A stretch of 64,000 nucleotides of DNA from Bimuria novae-zelandiae CBS 107.79 (GCA_010015655.1 ML976749.1:225263-289262), one strand, 5' to 3'. Positions 1 through 12,850 are shown, counted from the stretch's first letter. Notes: a model not told the origin generated them from the sequence alone. Translations and numbers: made by a program.

Positions 1-149
1 AAAGGAAGATACTGCGGACCCAAATACGAATTAGATTAGAGAAAGACTCGTTGTCTGTGTCAGCTCATTGAGCCTAAAAAGTGACCGTGCAAAAGAAATT
101 AGCCCGCGAAAGAGGCCGAAGGAGGCAAAAGAGGAAAGAAGATAGGATA

Positions 150-2069
150 TCAGTCAACACGACAAAGCTTGCCGTTCTCATTCGGCAGCCCATCAACGCT
201 CTCAACTTTCCACCTCTCACTACCAACACTTGTGGTAGCGAAAAACACGTCATGCGGGTCTAGCTTCGCCTTCAACTCCAGCAGACGTGGGTACTTGTCG
301 CCCCAGAACGCCTGTCCAAAGTTCGGCTCCAGACGGTCCGCTTCCGCGAGGTAAGATCCAGCACCGGGAGAAATGTCCCTCCAGCGCTGCATATCTCCGC
401 TCTGGAACTCCTGTCGCACTTTCAACGTCTCGGCCGCCGTGCCGTTGGGGTTCCACCGCACAGCTTGCTGAGCGAACAAGATGTTGGGTCGCCAAGCTGG
501 GTTGACGGCGTTGTCGGAATTGGCCGGGTCGACGGCCTTGATGTTAAAGTGTACTTGCACGCGGTTGTTCTTGCTCGATTGGCGTAGGTGGTTGAATAGC
601 TCGTCGCGCTTCTCTTCGGTCTCAAAGTTCGCGCGGGGAAACATGCGGGAGCCGGTTGTGGAGTTGATCTTGCCGACGGTTTCGAGCGGGAAGGAGCTCC
701 GCCAGGCTTCGTAGTAGGAATCGAAATGAGTGATGTTGGGGTCGAAGTTGATCCCAAGGTCGTTTAGGCGGGTGAACCAGGGCTGGAGCAGTGCTTTGGT
801 CTCCTCAAGTGTCTTGTTAGGCGCGAAAAAGGGTGACATGTTGAACGTAAAAATTCCCGTCCAAACGTTGGGGATAAGCGTCCAGTACGCGTAGGTGCCT
901 GCGTCGGCGTTGGGAATGAAATAATCGACGTAGGCGCGTATGCCTGCCCAGAATGTCTCGTTGCCAATCTTCTCAGATGTGAAGGAGAACCGCGATGCCG
1001 TCGTGGGGAAGTCAGGATGGGCTTTGACTGTGACTGAAGTCGCAATGCCAAAGGTAGATCCACCTCCGCCACGCATCGCCCAGAAGAGGTCGGTATTAGA
1101 AGTCGAGTTGGCTGTCACGAATTTGCCGTCTGCAGTGACGACCTCAAAGGCGAGTACTTGGTCTGCTCCGGTGCCATAGCTATATCGCATTAGTATGGCT
1201 TTCTGACACCGATGGACTTCTACTCACAGTGATGTCAGAGGAGAGTGCCCGCCACCCTGAATGTAGCCACCAAAGATGCCCACTGTTTCACCCTCGCCAC
1301 CAACAACGGAATGCCCCTTCTCATGAGCAGTTTTGTAGATTTCGAACGCCTGAACACCCACTCCAGCCTTGAAAGCTGGCCCTGAGTATCCAACTTTTTC
1401 GTCCACAAAGTTCTCGAAGTACTCAATGTCTTTGAAGTGATGGGTCCAGATACTCAGAGCGTCCTTTCCACCAGATTTGCCCAAGAAATCGTGCCCTGTG
1501 TTCTTCACCACTAGCCTGACCCCGGTGTTCCGCGCAAAATTGACGCCCATCTGTATATGCTTTGGTTCGGTCGCGTTGAGAACATATAGAGGAAAGCCGC
1601 CCCTCGTACAATTGCCTGAATCAAAGATGTTCGGTGGAAGACAAGTCATGCCCTGGGTCACCGGGCTCATCATTTCCACGGCGTTGTCGAAATGTGAGTA
1701 GGACTCGTTCCAGTAAGCCGTTACTTTGACGCATTCAGCCTGGTTGTAGAGCGGGCCATTGTAGCAGACTGATGCTAGAGGATCAGGTCGGCTCAAGAGT
1801 TGTCCGTCCACCAGTTGGTTTAACGTTTCCCAAGCCCTGTCGGATGGCCAGTTCCGGTCGCCTGGATAGACTTTGCATCTTGAAGAGTTATGCACAGGCG
1901 CTGTGTCTGATAGGAATAGATGCTTGATATCGTCGGCTACTCCCGTTAATGTGTTGTTGACCGTACGCAGCAGACCTGTGGATGTGAGGACAGGAGTTGC
2001 ATTTGTGGAGGCCGCAAGGATCGCCGTCAGCCAAACACCTTTCGATCCATTACGGTGTTGTCGAACCAT
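150..2069 (-). CDS. Secreted FAD-linked oxidoreductase (PCMH/BBE family)
   Basis: Two exons, 2069-1228 and 1179-150, joined across a 48-nt GT-AG intron with a TACTAAT branch site; about 623 aa. The hydrophobic N-terminus after MVRQHRNGSK looks like a signal peptide. The FAD-binding PCMH core is visible as NTGHD (the position of the flavin-linked His in this family), then GHSVVGGEGETVG and GGYIQGGGHSPL, continuing over the splice into YGTGADQVLAFEVVTADG. The C-terminus carries the berberine-bridge-type segment with YPRLLELKAKLDPHDVF. The family oxidises alcohols, amines or sugars, often in secondary metabolism; the substrate cannot be inferred. Several N-glycosylation sequons fit secretion. 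No biosynthetic partner genes are nearby. Confidence 0.88.
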
Positions 2070-3095
2070 TATGTTGTTTAACCTCGCTTGCGACGAGCCT
2101 CAGCCAAAAGAGTGAATGCTGGAGGCAATCGTCTACTCTTCAACGGCTGTCAAGGCCGGTTTCCCTTGGAAAGAGCAGGTGGTGGCAAGACGAGGATCCC
2201 GTCTCTCGGGGGGAACGGAAAAGTCGATCGCAACAGGTCTGAACGTTGCCAATAGAACGTGACTCCTTGGAGCCAATGCACCCCCTGCACACTTGTTTTG
2301 ATGACTGACGATCATTACTATATCTAAGAAGAGGCTCGCCAGGATAGGTCACATTATTTCTTCGCCCGAGGGGGCCCTCCCGCTTCGAGTACCGGTAGAG
2401 GAAAATAATCACCGTTTGTTTTGTCCCCGCATCGGCGGCGGCAGGGACGATGAATGCAACCCCGCGTCGCGGCTCGAAGGTAAGGAACCCAGTGGAGAGG
2501 ATTTTACATCCAGCCTCACATGGCTACTACATACGCGTCTTGAGGAGTCTGCGCATGCCAAGCGCGTTTCGCCAATGCAGTTGACGAGAAAAGTAGGGTT
2601 GTGGTTCCACCTCAGGCCGCATCCCACAGTGCCGTTCACGCCAGCTCGTGTACACTAGCCGTTCGGAGAACTAGCGCTATCCTAAAACATCATCACGACT
2701 CAGGATCAGCGCCCATGATGCCGGCAGAGCTGACACACCTCCCCGAATCCAACTTGTGTACGCTTTTGTCTATATTGGGCCGCCATGGCCCATGGATGGA
2801 ACCTGTTTACTCCTTTCTGCCAACCGGGCGTAGTCTAGTCGTGGGTGCACGTTCAAATGCTAGCACTAGGCAAGCCCGTGATAAAGGTAGTGATGCCCTC
2901 GAGCTAGTGACTGACGCTCTTTTGCATAGCTAATCCTCGACAGTGTGCAGATGCATTGGTGATTCCCAGCGGGTCTTTACTGCACATGCTTGCTTTCTGA
3001 TTTTGTAAGCTACCAGAGGTACACTGCGCTGTGCATAATGAATAAATGCTGATCTTACTTCACATTCAGAATTTTTAAAGCGTTCTTGTTTGGAT
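2070..3095. other. Intergenic, no supported gene
   Basis: About 1 kb between the divergent FAD oxidoreductase and the rhodopsin-domain gene. Only short unsupported ORFs are present; it probably contains both promoters. Confidence 0.5.
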
Positions 3096-4436
3096 ATGGG
3101 GCTGAGCCGCCAAGTGGCAGCTCTCGCAATAACATGCGTCTTCCCTATCTTGGCCACGCTGTTCGTCGGTGCTAGAGTACTATCACGGTATCTCGGACAG
3201 AATCATGGCTGGGATGACTGGCTTATATATCTCTCACTATTGCTACTCATTGGCCAAGCAGTCACGATATACGTGTGTAGGTTTGAAAGCCCTTCGAAAT
3301 TGTCATCACAGCTAAACCCTAGTTTCAGACATACTTCTCACCCATACCGGCTACTATAGCAGCGAAATCCCACCTCACACTATAGAACAACAAGTCAAGG
3401 CATTGAAATGGAGCTTCGCTGTCCAGATGTTCTATCATCCTTTAATGGGTGCGATTCGAGCATCAGTCATTATGTTCCTCTTCCGAGTGCGTGACCAACG
3501 TTGGCACATTCGCTGGGCATTACATGTCGTCTGTAGGTGCCATCTACTCAACAACTGTGAAGAAACTATTACTAACTCCAGTCACAGTTTGGATCAACAT
3601 AGGCTACCTAGTCTCAACCACTATCGTCAACATTGTCCAATGCGACCCAATCCGATACGCCTACATGCGCCCACAGATGGACCACAAAGACGCCTCAGGC
3701 AACTTAATCAAAGGCGGAACATGCATCAACAGCCTCGCCTTCATCATGTCCAGCTGCGGCCTCAGCATCTTTATGGACCTCATCATCATGCCCATCCCCA
3801 CGGCGATGGTCTGGAACCTGCAGATGAAGCGCCGGACAAAACTCGCCGTTGTCGCCGTCATGAGCATGGGCTGGTTGTAAGTGCCCAACTTCTTGATACC
3901 CTACTTATTGAGTTGTGGGGTAACGGTTTTGCAGTGCAACCGCAGCGTCCGTCTCCCGATTGATTATCTACCACGTCCGCTTCGCGCCCTACACCGACCG
4001 CACGCACAACATCGGCCTCGTAACCTCCATCACCGAGCCCTCGATCGGAATCATCGCCGCGTGCGCGCCCGCCCTCCGCCGCCTCTTCACCTTCTTCGTG
4101 CCGCGCTACTTCTCAGATGAGGGCTCGTACGATACGCACGGGTATACGCAAACCAACGACGCTACGTACGGGAACACGCGGCCGAGACCATCTCACAGCT
4201 TCGACGCAGGGAAGGTGGTTAAAATAGATATGGATGTGGATGGGATACCGGGGCGTGACGAAGAGGACGTGTACGACATGGCGAATCTGAAGGGCAAGGT
4301 GTCCCGGGAGGAGATGCACATGCAGCGGACGCACAGTGTGAAGACCGGCGTGAGCGAGAGCGCGAGTCATCCTTGTACGAGGCCGACGGAGCCCTTTGGA
4401 GTGCTTAATCAACGGCAGTGGAGCGGTCCTCGGTAG
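3096..4436 (+). CDS. Rhodopsin-domain (Pth11-like) integral membrane protein
   Basis: Four exons: 3096-3276, 3329-3532, 3588-3876 and 3935-4436, with introns of 52, 55 and 58 nt, all with good GT donors and CAG acceptors; about 391 aa. The ATG at 3096 is used; an upstream TTG at 3090 is not a start. Several hydrophobic helices are visible, with family hallmarks: GWDDWLIYLSLLLL after the first helix, the loop ending in HTGYY, SVIMFLFR in mid-protein, VNIVQCDPI, and a cytosolic end after SIGIIAACAPALRRL. The tail is polar and histidine/arginine-rich. Fungal-specific family of receptor-like plasma-membrane proteins, some involved in surface sensing; the ligand is unknown. No CFEM domain is seen at the N-terminus. 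Confidence 0.88.
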
Positions 4437-5196
4437 TCATACGCCACGTATAACAAAGAGAATGCTAGTAATCCATCTCATGACGTATGATCTTCGGTAT
4501 TTAGCTGTAAGATACGTGTGTTTTGTTCGGCTGCGAATAACTTTGGAAGCTGAACAACGCTCGGTTCATTGCGTATACATACAACTAAATTCCTCCACTG
4601 CGTTAACGTTCCTGGAAGGAAATTCAGGCGTGGTTCTTATTACTGAGAGCGACGCTCCTCAGTACTGCTTTCCAGTCCTTCCCCTACCATAGACATGGGA
4701 CGGGGAAACCTGGATGAATCGTCCACGCCCAACCCCTCCGGCCCGCACCCATCCGAAGCACGCAACCTGTTAAACAAAGTTCGATTATTAACCTTCCCGA
4801 AAGTAAATATCGCGCCATCCGCTAGACGAGCCGCTGCCGCTGTAACGTAAGCGAAGAATTCGGGTCCGAATACCGATGTTCGGCTGATCATCAGCCGCTG
4901 ATGATTGTAGTAGGTACCGCGTTCAAAGCTCGTGTGCAGTATATGAGCCCGGGATGAGGCTCAACATCACTGTAAACCCCGATACATCGACGGTTCAGAA
5001 CGGCACTCAACGATGCAGAACACGGTAACAATAAACACTAATCCACTCAAAGTCTAAAGCCCATGGTATACTACACAACATCGCATCCAACCGCACCGTG
5101 CAGCCAGCATACCTTCCTGTGCAACTCCAGCCCGGGCTGCAACGCCATTCTTTTTGAAAGGGCCAAAACACTTTAGCGGTTTTGGTTTTGTTATAC
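4437..5196. other. Intergenic, no supported gene
   Basis: Stretch between two convergent genes. No ORF resembling a protein family was recognised. Confidence 0.5.
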
Positions 5197-7789
5197 TCAA
5201 ATCGGCATGCCCTCTTCGTCACTCGCCTCAGGCACCCCGCTGACCGCCCCATACACTCTGACTGGGACCTGCACTTCGAAGCTCTCGGCCGGCAGTCTCT
5301 CGCTCGCAGCCAGGATGACGCCTCTATCTCCATTGTCCACCTCTTCCAGCAAATCGTCCCAGTATGCCTGTTCGCCATCTTCGTGCGTGAGTCTCGGCGT
5401 GATAAACTCGACTCTGATCCTCCACTCTAGGCTAACTCCGCTAGTGATAAACTCGGGCGTCGCGGTCGGCGGTATGGTAGGGGAAATGGACAGGCGTTGC
5501 GCGAAGAGCGCGTTCTCTGAGAAACTGGCGTGCACCTTTCTCGTAACACGGTAAATGGACGCGTTGCTCCGGAGGGCTATCGCTGGGTCGACTTTTTCGG
5601 ATGTTTCGAGCGAGACGTGCAGAGAGTAGCAGGGGATGTCTGCGTTTGTGAAGTCGATTACGGCGGACATTGTCTCGCCAAGTCTGTATGCTGGGCGCGA
5701 GAGCATGATAACAGCGACGCGACGCCCGGAGCGGGCTATTTCGAAGCGGTTGGCGGATTGGTTTGCGGCGCTGGTGAGGTTGCTGCGGAGGATGGCGAGA
5801 TCGATGGCTTCTTTCATGGTGTGTGGTTCATCGCTGACCGAGGATGACTGTCCTGGTAGTGTTTCCGTGGGAGACAGGAGCCCTATGCTAGAGTTTTGCC
5901 GCGGCCTGTCGAAGAGCTTGTCTACATATTCTAGGAACTCATTGAAGTCGGCTGTATCTTGGCCGGGTTTGGTAGGTGGTTTTTTGAGCGGTGACCCGTT
6001 TGTCGCATTGCTGTCAATGCTAGAGGTTCTTGCTTGATCGCGGAGGATGATGTATGGGGACATTAAGTCATGCCCCAAGATCTCACCTCGGCCTGATTGA
6101 TGTTAGAACAGCTTCAAGCACCAGGGGTAATACACGTACTGTTTACACTGCCGAAGACGCGGAATGGTACTTCGACGTGCTTGACTTGTTGATCCCGTGC
6201 AGACCCTGGTCGTTGGGTACCAATTGTTAGATGGTAAACCACCTTCAACGACCGCCCTTTGTAGGTAGGCGGTAGACCTCGCGGTAAAGTGAAGCTATAG
6301 CTGTAGCTGCGGCTTTCGCCAGGGGCAAGTTGTAAATCGACAAACAATATAGACTGCGGCGTAGTGATCAACGGCACGGTCTTTGAGCTTGCCATCCCTC
6401 TCATTTCTCGGATACTCGATGGTTCTGATGAGCCTAGCAATCCTCCTATAGATTCGCCAATATTCGACCAGCCCAATGCACCGAACAAGCCGCTCTCGCG
6501 CTTCGTGCGTTCGACGCCCACGACGCCGCCTCCCCCTTGGCCACCTACCACTCCTTTCCTCTTGACCTCCTCAAAAGGTGCTTGATTGATGAGTGAACCA
6601 TCCAAGGTAAAGGATCCCATGACCTGGGCGTAGCCCATCATTAGCGGTTCAGGCTTCCCCATCCGACTGGGCGGGCCCAATCGCGAGCTTTGTCGCTGGT
6701 GGAACACTCTTGGTAGAAGGCGCGCAGTTTGCGGTGCCACATATTCGGACGCCAGTGTCTCGGTGGAGTTGTTACTTGTCACCGAATAGAACTCTCCGCT
6801 GCTCCTGGGTGTCCCGTTCATGCTTGACCCTGACAGTATTCGCGCTATCGGAGACAGATTCTCAATATTCGGTTTTGACAGTGGTTCGGGAGGCACTTCC
6901 GAGGATACGTCACGCTTCGGGGGAGAATGTGCTCTTGCGCTGTATGTTTCGTCATTTTGGGTGGGCCGCTCAGGCGACTGTCCTTCTGGAGGAGGCGCGG
7001 TAGGGAACTTGAAGCTGTGCGAAATCGAGCCGGAAGGTTTGCGAGGACCACTGCGAAGTGCAGGCGTATTCGGAGCAGTGGCTGCGCCTGATGTTCTTCG
7101 AGCTGCTGATCGCGTAGGTAAGGATGTGTCGGGGAAGGGTTCGTGTATGGTCGGCGGAGAGCCTCCGCCTAATCGCGGTGAGTAATGGGTGACGGAGCGG
7201 TGCCCTGGCGACGTCACTGCTTTATTGTAAGCCTGATCCGCCGACAGAGGGGAAGATTGGTACCTGGGAAGGGACTCGGCCGGCCTGGCACTACCTGCAA
7301 GCTTGCAGACCGGCCATGACCCCGTGCCGGTCGTCTCGCTGCCGAAGCCGACCGCTCATGGGTACCCTCAGACGCCGGGTCCGTTCCCAAAGATATGATA
7401 GATAGGGATTTTCCGTGAGCGTGTCTGTGGGTGGGAGTTGCGCTTCCATTGTATGTCCCGCTGTTTGGCTGCGGTGATCGATTCCGGTCTCCAATCGAGG
7501 ACGTGGTTTGTACAGACAGCGCTGGCCGGTGCCCGCGCAGGGGCTGTTGCGGGCCGAGAGACGTAAAGGAGGAGTTGTGCGAGACGGACGGGCGCGTTGA
7601 CGAGTGCACTGGGGGCAGCTTGCGCTGTCGTTCTCCGCCCGGCGCAAAGCCATTCGCCTTTCGATTCGGTGACTTGTCGCGTCCTTCGGGCACGGCCGTG
7701 TTTTTAAACGTGATTGTGCACTCAATGTCTTCGCCGGCGAACACGGTCGAGTTCTTCCATTGCACGAAGACGCGGATGTTCGAGGTCAT
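5197..7789 (-). CDS. RGP1: Rgp1, Ric1-Rgp1 GEF subunit for Ypt6/Rab6
   Basis: Three exons (7789-7264, 7216-6140, 6092-5197) with two 47-nt introns; about 832 aa. Rgp1 with Ric1 forms the exchange factor for Ypt6/Rab6 at the Golgi, needed for endosome-to-Golgi recycling. Family hallmarks: the arrestin-like N-terminus MTSNIRVFVQWKNSTVFAGE with ECTITFKN; a long Ser/Pro-rich linker; LQLAPGESRSYSYSFTLPRGLPPTYKG; VPFRVFGSVN spliced to GHDLMSPYIILRD; and a C-terminal beta-rich part. The linker is low-complexity, usual for filamentous fungi. The acidic C-terminus ends close to the stop at 5197. All exon junctions keep frame. Confidence 0.92.
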
Positions 7790-8200
7790 TATATAGGTGG
7801 TGGTCGAGGGCGCGGGCTGCGGAGGAAGGGCAGCTCATCGAAGGACGTGGTTTGGCGACATGGCTCCAGGCAGGCTTCAGTCTAAGAGACCCGCGATACT
7901 TTTTTCGCACTGAAGCCCGCGATCCAGAGGGGATGGTTGCGATTACTCTTTACAATTGGATGATGGCTCCGTCATCCAATACCTCGGCGATAACTAAACC
8001 CGCTCTCCGTCCCTGCAAAAGGCTTAGCCAGGGTCCCTCCCCACCTCCTACCCACGACATCACAAGCACATTGGGATTTACAAGGAATCAATTATGACAT
8101 CGTTTGCATGGTATACATCTGAGGACTCAGTTTTCTTCCTCCGTTGATCGACCAGATGATATTGAGAGCCCGGCTACAACGGCCATTGTCTACTGGCCCA

Positions 8201-8239
8201 GTCCACTGCACTGTCCACTGGACTGTCCACTGGACTGTC
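8201..8239. repeat. 12-bp tandem repeat
   Basis: A little over three near-identical copies of GTCCACTGGACT in a non-coding interval. Short minisatellite; no function apparent. Confidence 0.8.
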
Positions 8240-8383
8240 ATCCTGTTTTGTTGCATTAAGCTCCTTCCCACCAGCTGCAAGTAATCGCCAGTGAGTGAAT
8301 GTGCATAATTCCGAGGTTCCAAGTTCAATCAGCCTCCGTGGGCTCTGATCAAAGTTCCATCGAGTCGCCTGCCCTCTTGTCGA

Positions 8384-8665
8384 TCAAACCCAGCCACTAG
8401 ATGCGCCATCGTCGTCGAACAGTCTCTTGATCGACTGCAGCTTCTGTAGGGCGAGCTTGTTCTCCGCATTCTTCTTCTTCTTCTCTGTGGCAAGCGTTTG
8501 CTGGAGGATCTGCACTGTGCCTCTTTGATTGCGGTTGTCCACAAGTAGCTGATCACGAAATCTTCTGTATATTTCTAGGTCCTTCTGCAATTCCACCACC
8601 TTCTCGGTCTTTTGCTGCAACTCTTTCTACGTGGCCTTCAACTCCTTTAGAGTCTCTTCGAACAT
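8384..8665 (-). pseudogene. Coiled-coil protein relic with in-frame stop
   Basis: Reading minus from the ATG at 8665, the frame gives a heptad-rich charged helix that meets TAG at 8627-8629, then continues open to 8384. The downstream part includes EKVVELQKDLEIYRRFRDQL and a lysine run, ending in DDDGASSGWV. The codon following the ATG segment reads Ala-Thr-stop-Lys-Glu-Leu, so a single CAG-to-TAG change would explain the break. A plausible intron (donor GTAAGT near 8750) lies upstream, but a convincing phase match was not found, so more 5' exons may exist. No family was recognised; coiled coil is the only structural statement possible. Confidence 0.35.
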
Positions 8666-8810
8666 CGTATGGAGCTTTCCTGGTCCATGTGTGACTGCAT
8701 CTATACCGAGTTGTTAGGTTCCGCCTAGAACGTACGAGGCCCATGACACTTACTGCGCGGTGCAATTGCTTCTCGCGGTTTTTGATTATTCCCGAGGGAA
8801 CTGTGAGGTT

Positions 8811-8904
8811 TGATGTTTGCCACTGAGCTGATGGCTTGTTTTCCTTTTGTTTGTTTTTGATGTTTGCCACCGAGCTGATGGCTTATTTTCCTTTTGTTTG
8901 CTGT
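8811..8904. repeat. 47-bp tandem duplication
   Basis: Two adjacent copies, 8811-8857 and 8858-8904, beginning TGATGTTTGCCAC and differing at only a few positions. Non-coding or upstream of the coiled-coil relic. Confidence 0.8.
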
Positions 8905-9469
8905 TTGCCAGTTATCTAGGATGTTTGCGCCTGGGTATATAGGAGATAGCTTACCTCTAGAGGCAGACGGGGGGATATACATTAGTTATTTGGTTCATAG
9001 GAACTGGTTGGAGAGGGTGTGACGCTTGGAGCAACCTCAACCTCCGGACGCGGGATGGCAGGGTCTCCTTTGCAGATTCCCGGCTGGCCATTGCTCGTCG
9101 TCTTTGTGTCACGGGCAATGAGGTGAATGGATGGAAGAGATGAAGAGGTTGAAGTTGAAAGACGATATTCCTATAGGCAATGGTACTGCAAGGTGAAATC
9201 GGCGTGGTCGTTCTTAGTAAGAGAAGGCGAGGCGCTGACCTGAGCTGCATCTATTTCTCACTTCCACAGCAAAAGATGATCGAAGGGAAGTTCAACGTGA
9301 GAGGACATACAAAAGCGTATGCGACCCATCCAACGTAGTGTGTGCGCACCAGCTAATCCACAATGTAGGAACGTGTCTGGTATTTTACGTCTATCAGTGC
9401 CTTCTCTCATGTACCTCTAAATCTCTGTTTTCGACGACGAAAAAAGAAGCTGGTATTTCATTACATAGA

Positions 9470-9637
9470 TTAGATAAATAGGCCCAAACCGCCCACGAGG
9501 CCCACGACGAGCATAGACCGTACAGGAACTGTCACCGCACTACCAGCTCCAGTCGGCGATGGCCAAGGTGTACTCAACACCTCCGTCTCCGTCGGTTTCG
9601 CCCTCTCCGCCGCTACACTCGACATACTCCTCACCAT
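9470..9637 (-). CDS. Possible 3' exon of a GPI-anchored/surface protein (fragment)
   Basis: A 55-codon minus-strand frame rich in Ser/Thr/Pro (TEVLSTPWPSPTGAGS) ends in a hydrophobic tail, MLVVGLVGGLGLFI, directly before the stop. This is the arrangement of a GPI-attachment signal or a tail anchor. No upstream exon could be joined with confidence and no signal peptide was found, so it may be a truncated relic. It lies just downstream of the SDHA pseudogene. Confidence 0.25.
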   Translation of the reverse strand: MVRSMSSVAAERAKPTETEVLSTPWPSPTGAGSAVTVPVRSMLVVGLVGGLGLFI

Positions 9638-9863
9638 CTCCTTATCCGGTTATGTGAGATGCGGACCTAGTGGCGTAAACTTCACGACAGCAAGTCTTTC
9701 GGTAATCAGACTTGTACTGTGTATCTGTCCGGTGGAGGCCGAATCGACAGGTTTTTGAGGACCATTTGCTGAAAAATAGAAGTCTGGATTTACGTACTAG
9801 ATCACAAGATGTGAAAAGAACAAGGCGGCCATGCCAAGGGCATACAGTCGGCCTCGAGAAGTT

Positions 9864-12125
9864 CTAATACGATCGCTTCATAGGTGGGACGCTCTTACAT
9901 TCCGTTTCATCCAAAGTCTTCATCTGCACCGCCTGCGTCGCCCATTCTACCTCTTCTCCCACGCCTTTCTGCCACGTTATGCTGTGCTTCATCCAGTGCT
10001 GGTCGTCTCTCTCCTTAAAGTCATCACGCGCGTGCGCACCGCGACTCTCCGTCCGGGTAAGCGCAGCCTTGCTTGTTTGTATCGCATTCGTGAGTAGATT
10101 CCTCAACTCAAGCGTTTCTACCAGATCGGTATTCCATATCAGGCTCTTGTCAGTGACTTTGAGGTCATTGACGAACCGCCGTTCAATGCCTTTCAGTTGC
10201 TCATTTCCGGTAGAGAGGGAGTCGTTTGTACGAAACACTGCGGTTGTGGACTGCATTACACGCTGCATTTTGTCTCTTAATGACGCCGTCGACGACGAGC
10301 CTGCTGAATCCAGCATGGAGTTGATCTCTCGAAGTGAATCAAGTCCGACCTCCGAAGGGGCTGAATGATGAGGAGAAGACGGTGAAAAATTCTCTGCTAT
10401 ATGTATAGCAGTCGCTCGACCTTGATAGGATGTGAGTGGGTCTATGACTGGGTGGAGCTCAAAGGTAAGCAGACTTACGAAAACAACGATGTCGAGAAGA
10501 GAGTTGGCACCAAGCCTATTCGCACCGTGAACGCTGACGCATGCAGCTTCGCCTGCCGCGTATAATTCATCTACGACAGCATCGTTTCCATCCCGTACAT
10601 TCAAAACTTGGCCTTTAAAGTTAGTGGACACGCCCCCATGCAATAATGAACCGTTGGTAAAACAGGGATAGGTTCCCTAGTTATATCGATTCCCGCAAAA
10701 ATCTCAGCAGTTTTGGCAATGCCTGGTAATCGCTCCATAATAATCTCTTCTGGTAAATGCGAGAGTTGCAGGTAGATGTGGTCTTTATTAGACCCACAAC
10801 CTCGCCCTTCTAGTATTTCGAGGTTCATGCTTCTAGACACCACATCTCGAGATGCGAGGTCTTCAGCAGTGGGTGCATACCTGTTCAAGGATAAGCTGAT
10901 GCTCCTATTGGGGTTGGTCAATTTACCTCTCCATGAAGCGCTCACCCTCTCGATTAAGAAGATAGCCACCTTCGCCCCTGGCTCCTTCTGTTATTAGCAC
11001 CTAATTTCATCAGCCGATCGAAAGAAGCCCCAGGGGTCTCACACCGACACCTGCGCCGTAGATTCCAGAAGGATGGAACTGAACGAACTCCATGTCCTAC
11101 AACGGTAGGCCTGCTCTTGCAGCCATGGCATTACCATCTCCAGTGGATGTATGTACGCTTGTTGCAGAGAAGTATGCCCTTCCGTAACCTCGATCCGTAA
11201 GTCAGTGTGGTTGTCTCTGTGCTTCTGGGAGTTACTCACCGCCGGTTGCCAGAACAGTATTCCTCGCAAATATACGATGACACGTCCCGCCCTCCATGTT
11301 CAAGGCTGTAATCCCAACGCATTTCCCCTCTACCATCATCAAATCCAAGGCAAAATATTCAATGAAGAACTGCACTCCATGTTTCAAGCTCTGCCCATAG
11401 AGCGTGTGAAGCATCGCATGTCCGGTGCGATCAGCAGCGCACGCCGTCCGATACGCCTGGCCACCTTTTCCGTATTCCAAGGACTGGCCTCCGAGTGCTC
11501 TTTGGTAGATGGTGCCCTCAGCTGTCCGCGAAAAAGGCATACCATAATTCTCCAGTTCGACAACCGCTGGTATAGCCTCCTTGGTCATGTAATGGATCGC
11601 ATCCTGGTCTCCAAGCCAATCGGAACCCTTCACCGTGTCGTACATGTGCCAGCGCCAATCGTCTTCGGTCATGTTACCCAGTGCGGCGTTGATACCCCCT
11701 TGTGCTGCTACTGTGTGTGAGCGCGTCGGAAAGAGCTTCGAGACGCATGCTGTTTTCAAACCAGCTTCTGTCAAGCCTACGGCAGCTCGCAGACCGGCTC
11801 CTCCTGCTCCTACCACAAGTGCACTAGAAGGTTTAGATCTATTTTCAGAATTTGTAACAAGTCAAGAATGTCCTACTCATAGTAATGGTCGATAATAGGC
11901 AGCCCTTCCAACTTTGAGTTGGACGTAGACACGTGTCTGTAGTGATGTAGAGCAAATCGCGGTCTCTTTCTCAGGAGCTAACAGCGCGCACCGAACTTCT
12001 GAAGCTGAACTGCTTTCGCGAAGGAACGCATCGCGACTGGTGGACGAAGCCTCAATGTGCAAGAAGAACGACGACTTCAACGCAAGAGGTGTAAGAAATA
12101 AGCATGGGAACGCGGCGCTAAACAT
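9864..12125 (-). pseudogene. Succinate dehydrogenase flavoprotein (SDHA/Sdh1) pseudogene
   Basis: Nearly the whole flavoprotein of mitochondrial complex II is recognisable over several exons. The FAD-binding start is [12 protein letters not shown], with the flavin-His region [15 protein letters not shown]. Substrate-site motifs follow ([36 protein letters not shown]), then [41 protein letters not shown] and a complete C-terminus ([11 protein letters not shown]). Breaks: an extra base near 11908-11914 before the Asp-His-Tyr-Tyr segment, a TAG at 11097-11099 where the family has Gln (Leu-stop-Asp-Met-Glu-Phe), a missing G in the G-run near 10631-10638, and a further one-base mismatch at the donor near 10478. 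Ordinary introns do not remove these. An intact, functional SDHA would have to lie elsewhere. Confidence 0.85.
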
Positions 12126-12850
12126 GAGCTACTTTGGAGTACGGTAGAGCAGTTGGAAGCCCCTCCTTCGCACTCTCGGCTCACGAGGCGGATGCATTTG
12201 TCGAGTATCCGTGAGCGACTTGGTGAGCTGGAGTTCAAACATAACATTCGAAGGAAGCTCAACCAACAAGAGCCGCTTTGAGCGCTTGAACACTGTCGTT
12301 TCTCTGTCACCATGCGGTTCGAAACGTTGACGAAGCCTTGAGAGCAGTCGCGTGGCGTCACAGGGTCTCGGGGAAGGTCTGACGATCAACGAATCGGAAA
12401 TAACACATTTGTATCATGCAGCCGAACGTCGTACCCATCGTCTACCGATAGTCCGCCGTTCAGCCCATCTCCTCTCCTTTTACTCCGTGACGGTCCACCG
12501 CATTGTTGGGTAACGGCATGTGGGAGACGTAGGCACTTGTGCTGGCCATCGCAAGTGATGCAGGTATCACGCATCGAAATCGGGACGCGTTTACCACAAC
12601 AACATTCCACGGTTGAATCTCAAAGTTTATCTGTCCATTCTAACTCCACATCTGCCACCCTATGTATGCGCGTATCTAACACAACACCCAAGGACGAACC
12701 GTCCCCTGCATAATCCGGACGTACGGCCATACACTTCACACCCGAACATCGAGGCCGTGTCCCTAGAGCCCGCGTTAACAAATCGCTGTCGTATGACTGT
12801 TCACATCTCACCTGGTTGAACTTTACCACCTACCACCACAGCTTGCAGCT
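12126..12850. other. Intergenic, nothing recognised
   Basis: Between the SDHA pseudogene and the small-secreted-protein locus. ORFs here begin with non-ATG codons and match no family. Confidence 0.4.

Noticed and set aside
5207..6037. Long plus-strand frames at 5207-5554, 5530-5847 and 5636-6037
   Set aside because: They are antisense to the well-supported RGP1 third exon and carry no family features.
11040..11110. Explaining the SDHA TAG as intronic
   Set aside because: No donor/acceptor pair removes it without deleting conserved SDHA residues on both sides.
12613..12829. Small ORFs near the secreted-peptide locus
   Set aside because: Non-ATG starts or no signal peptide; no similarity to the neighbouring Cys-rich proteins.
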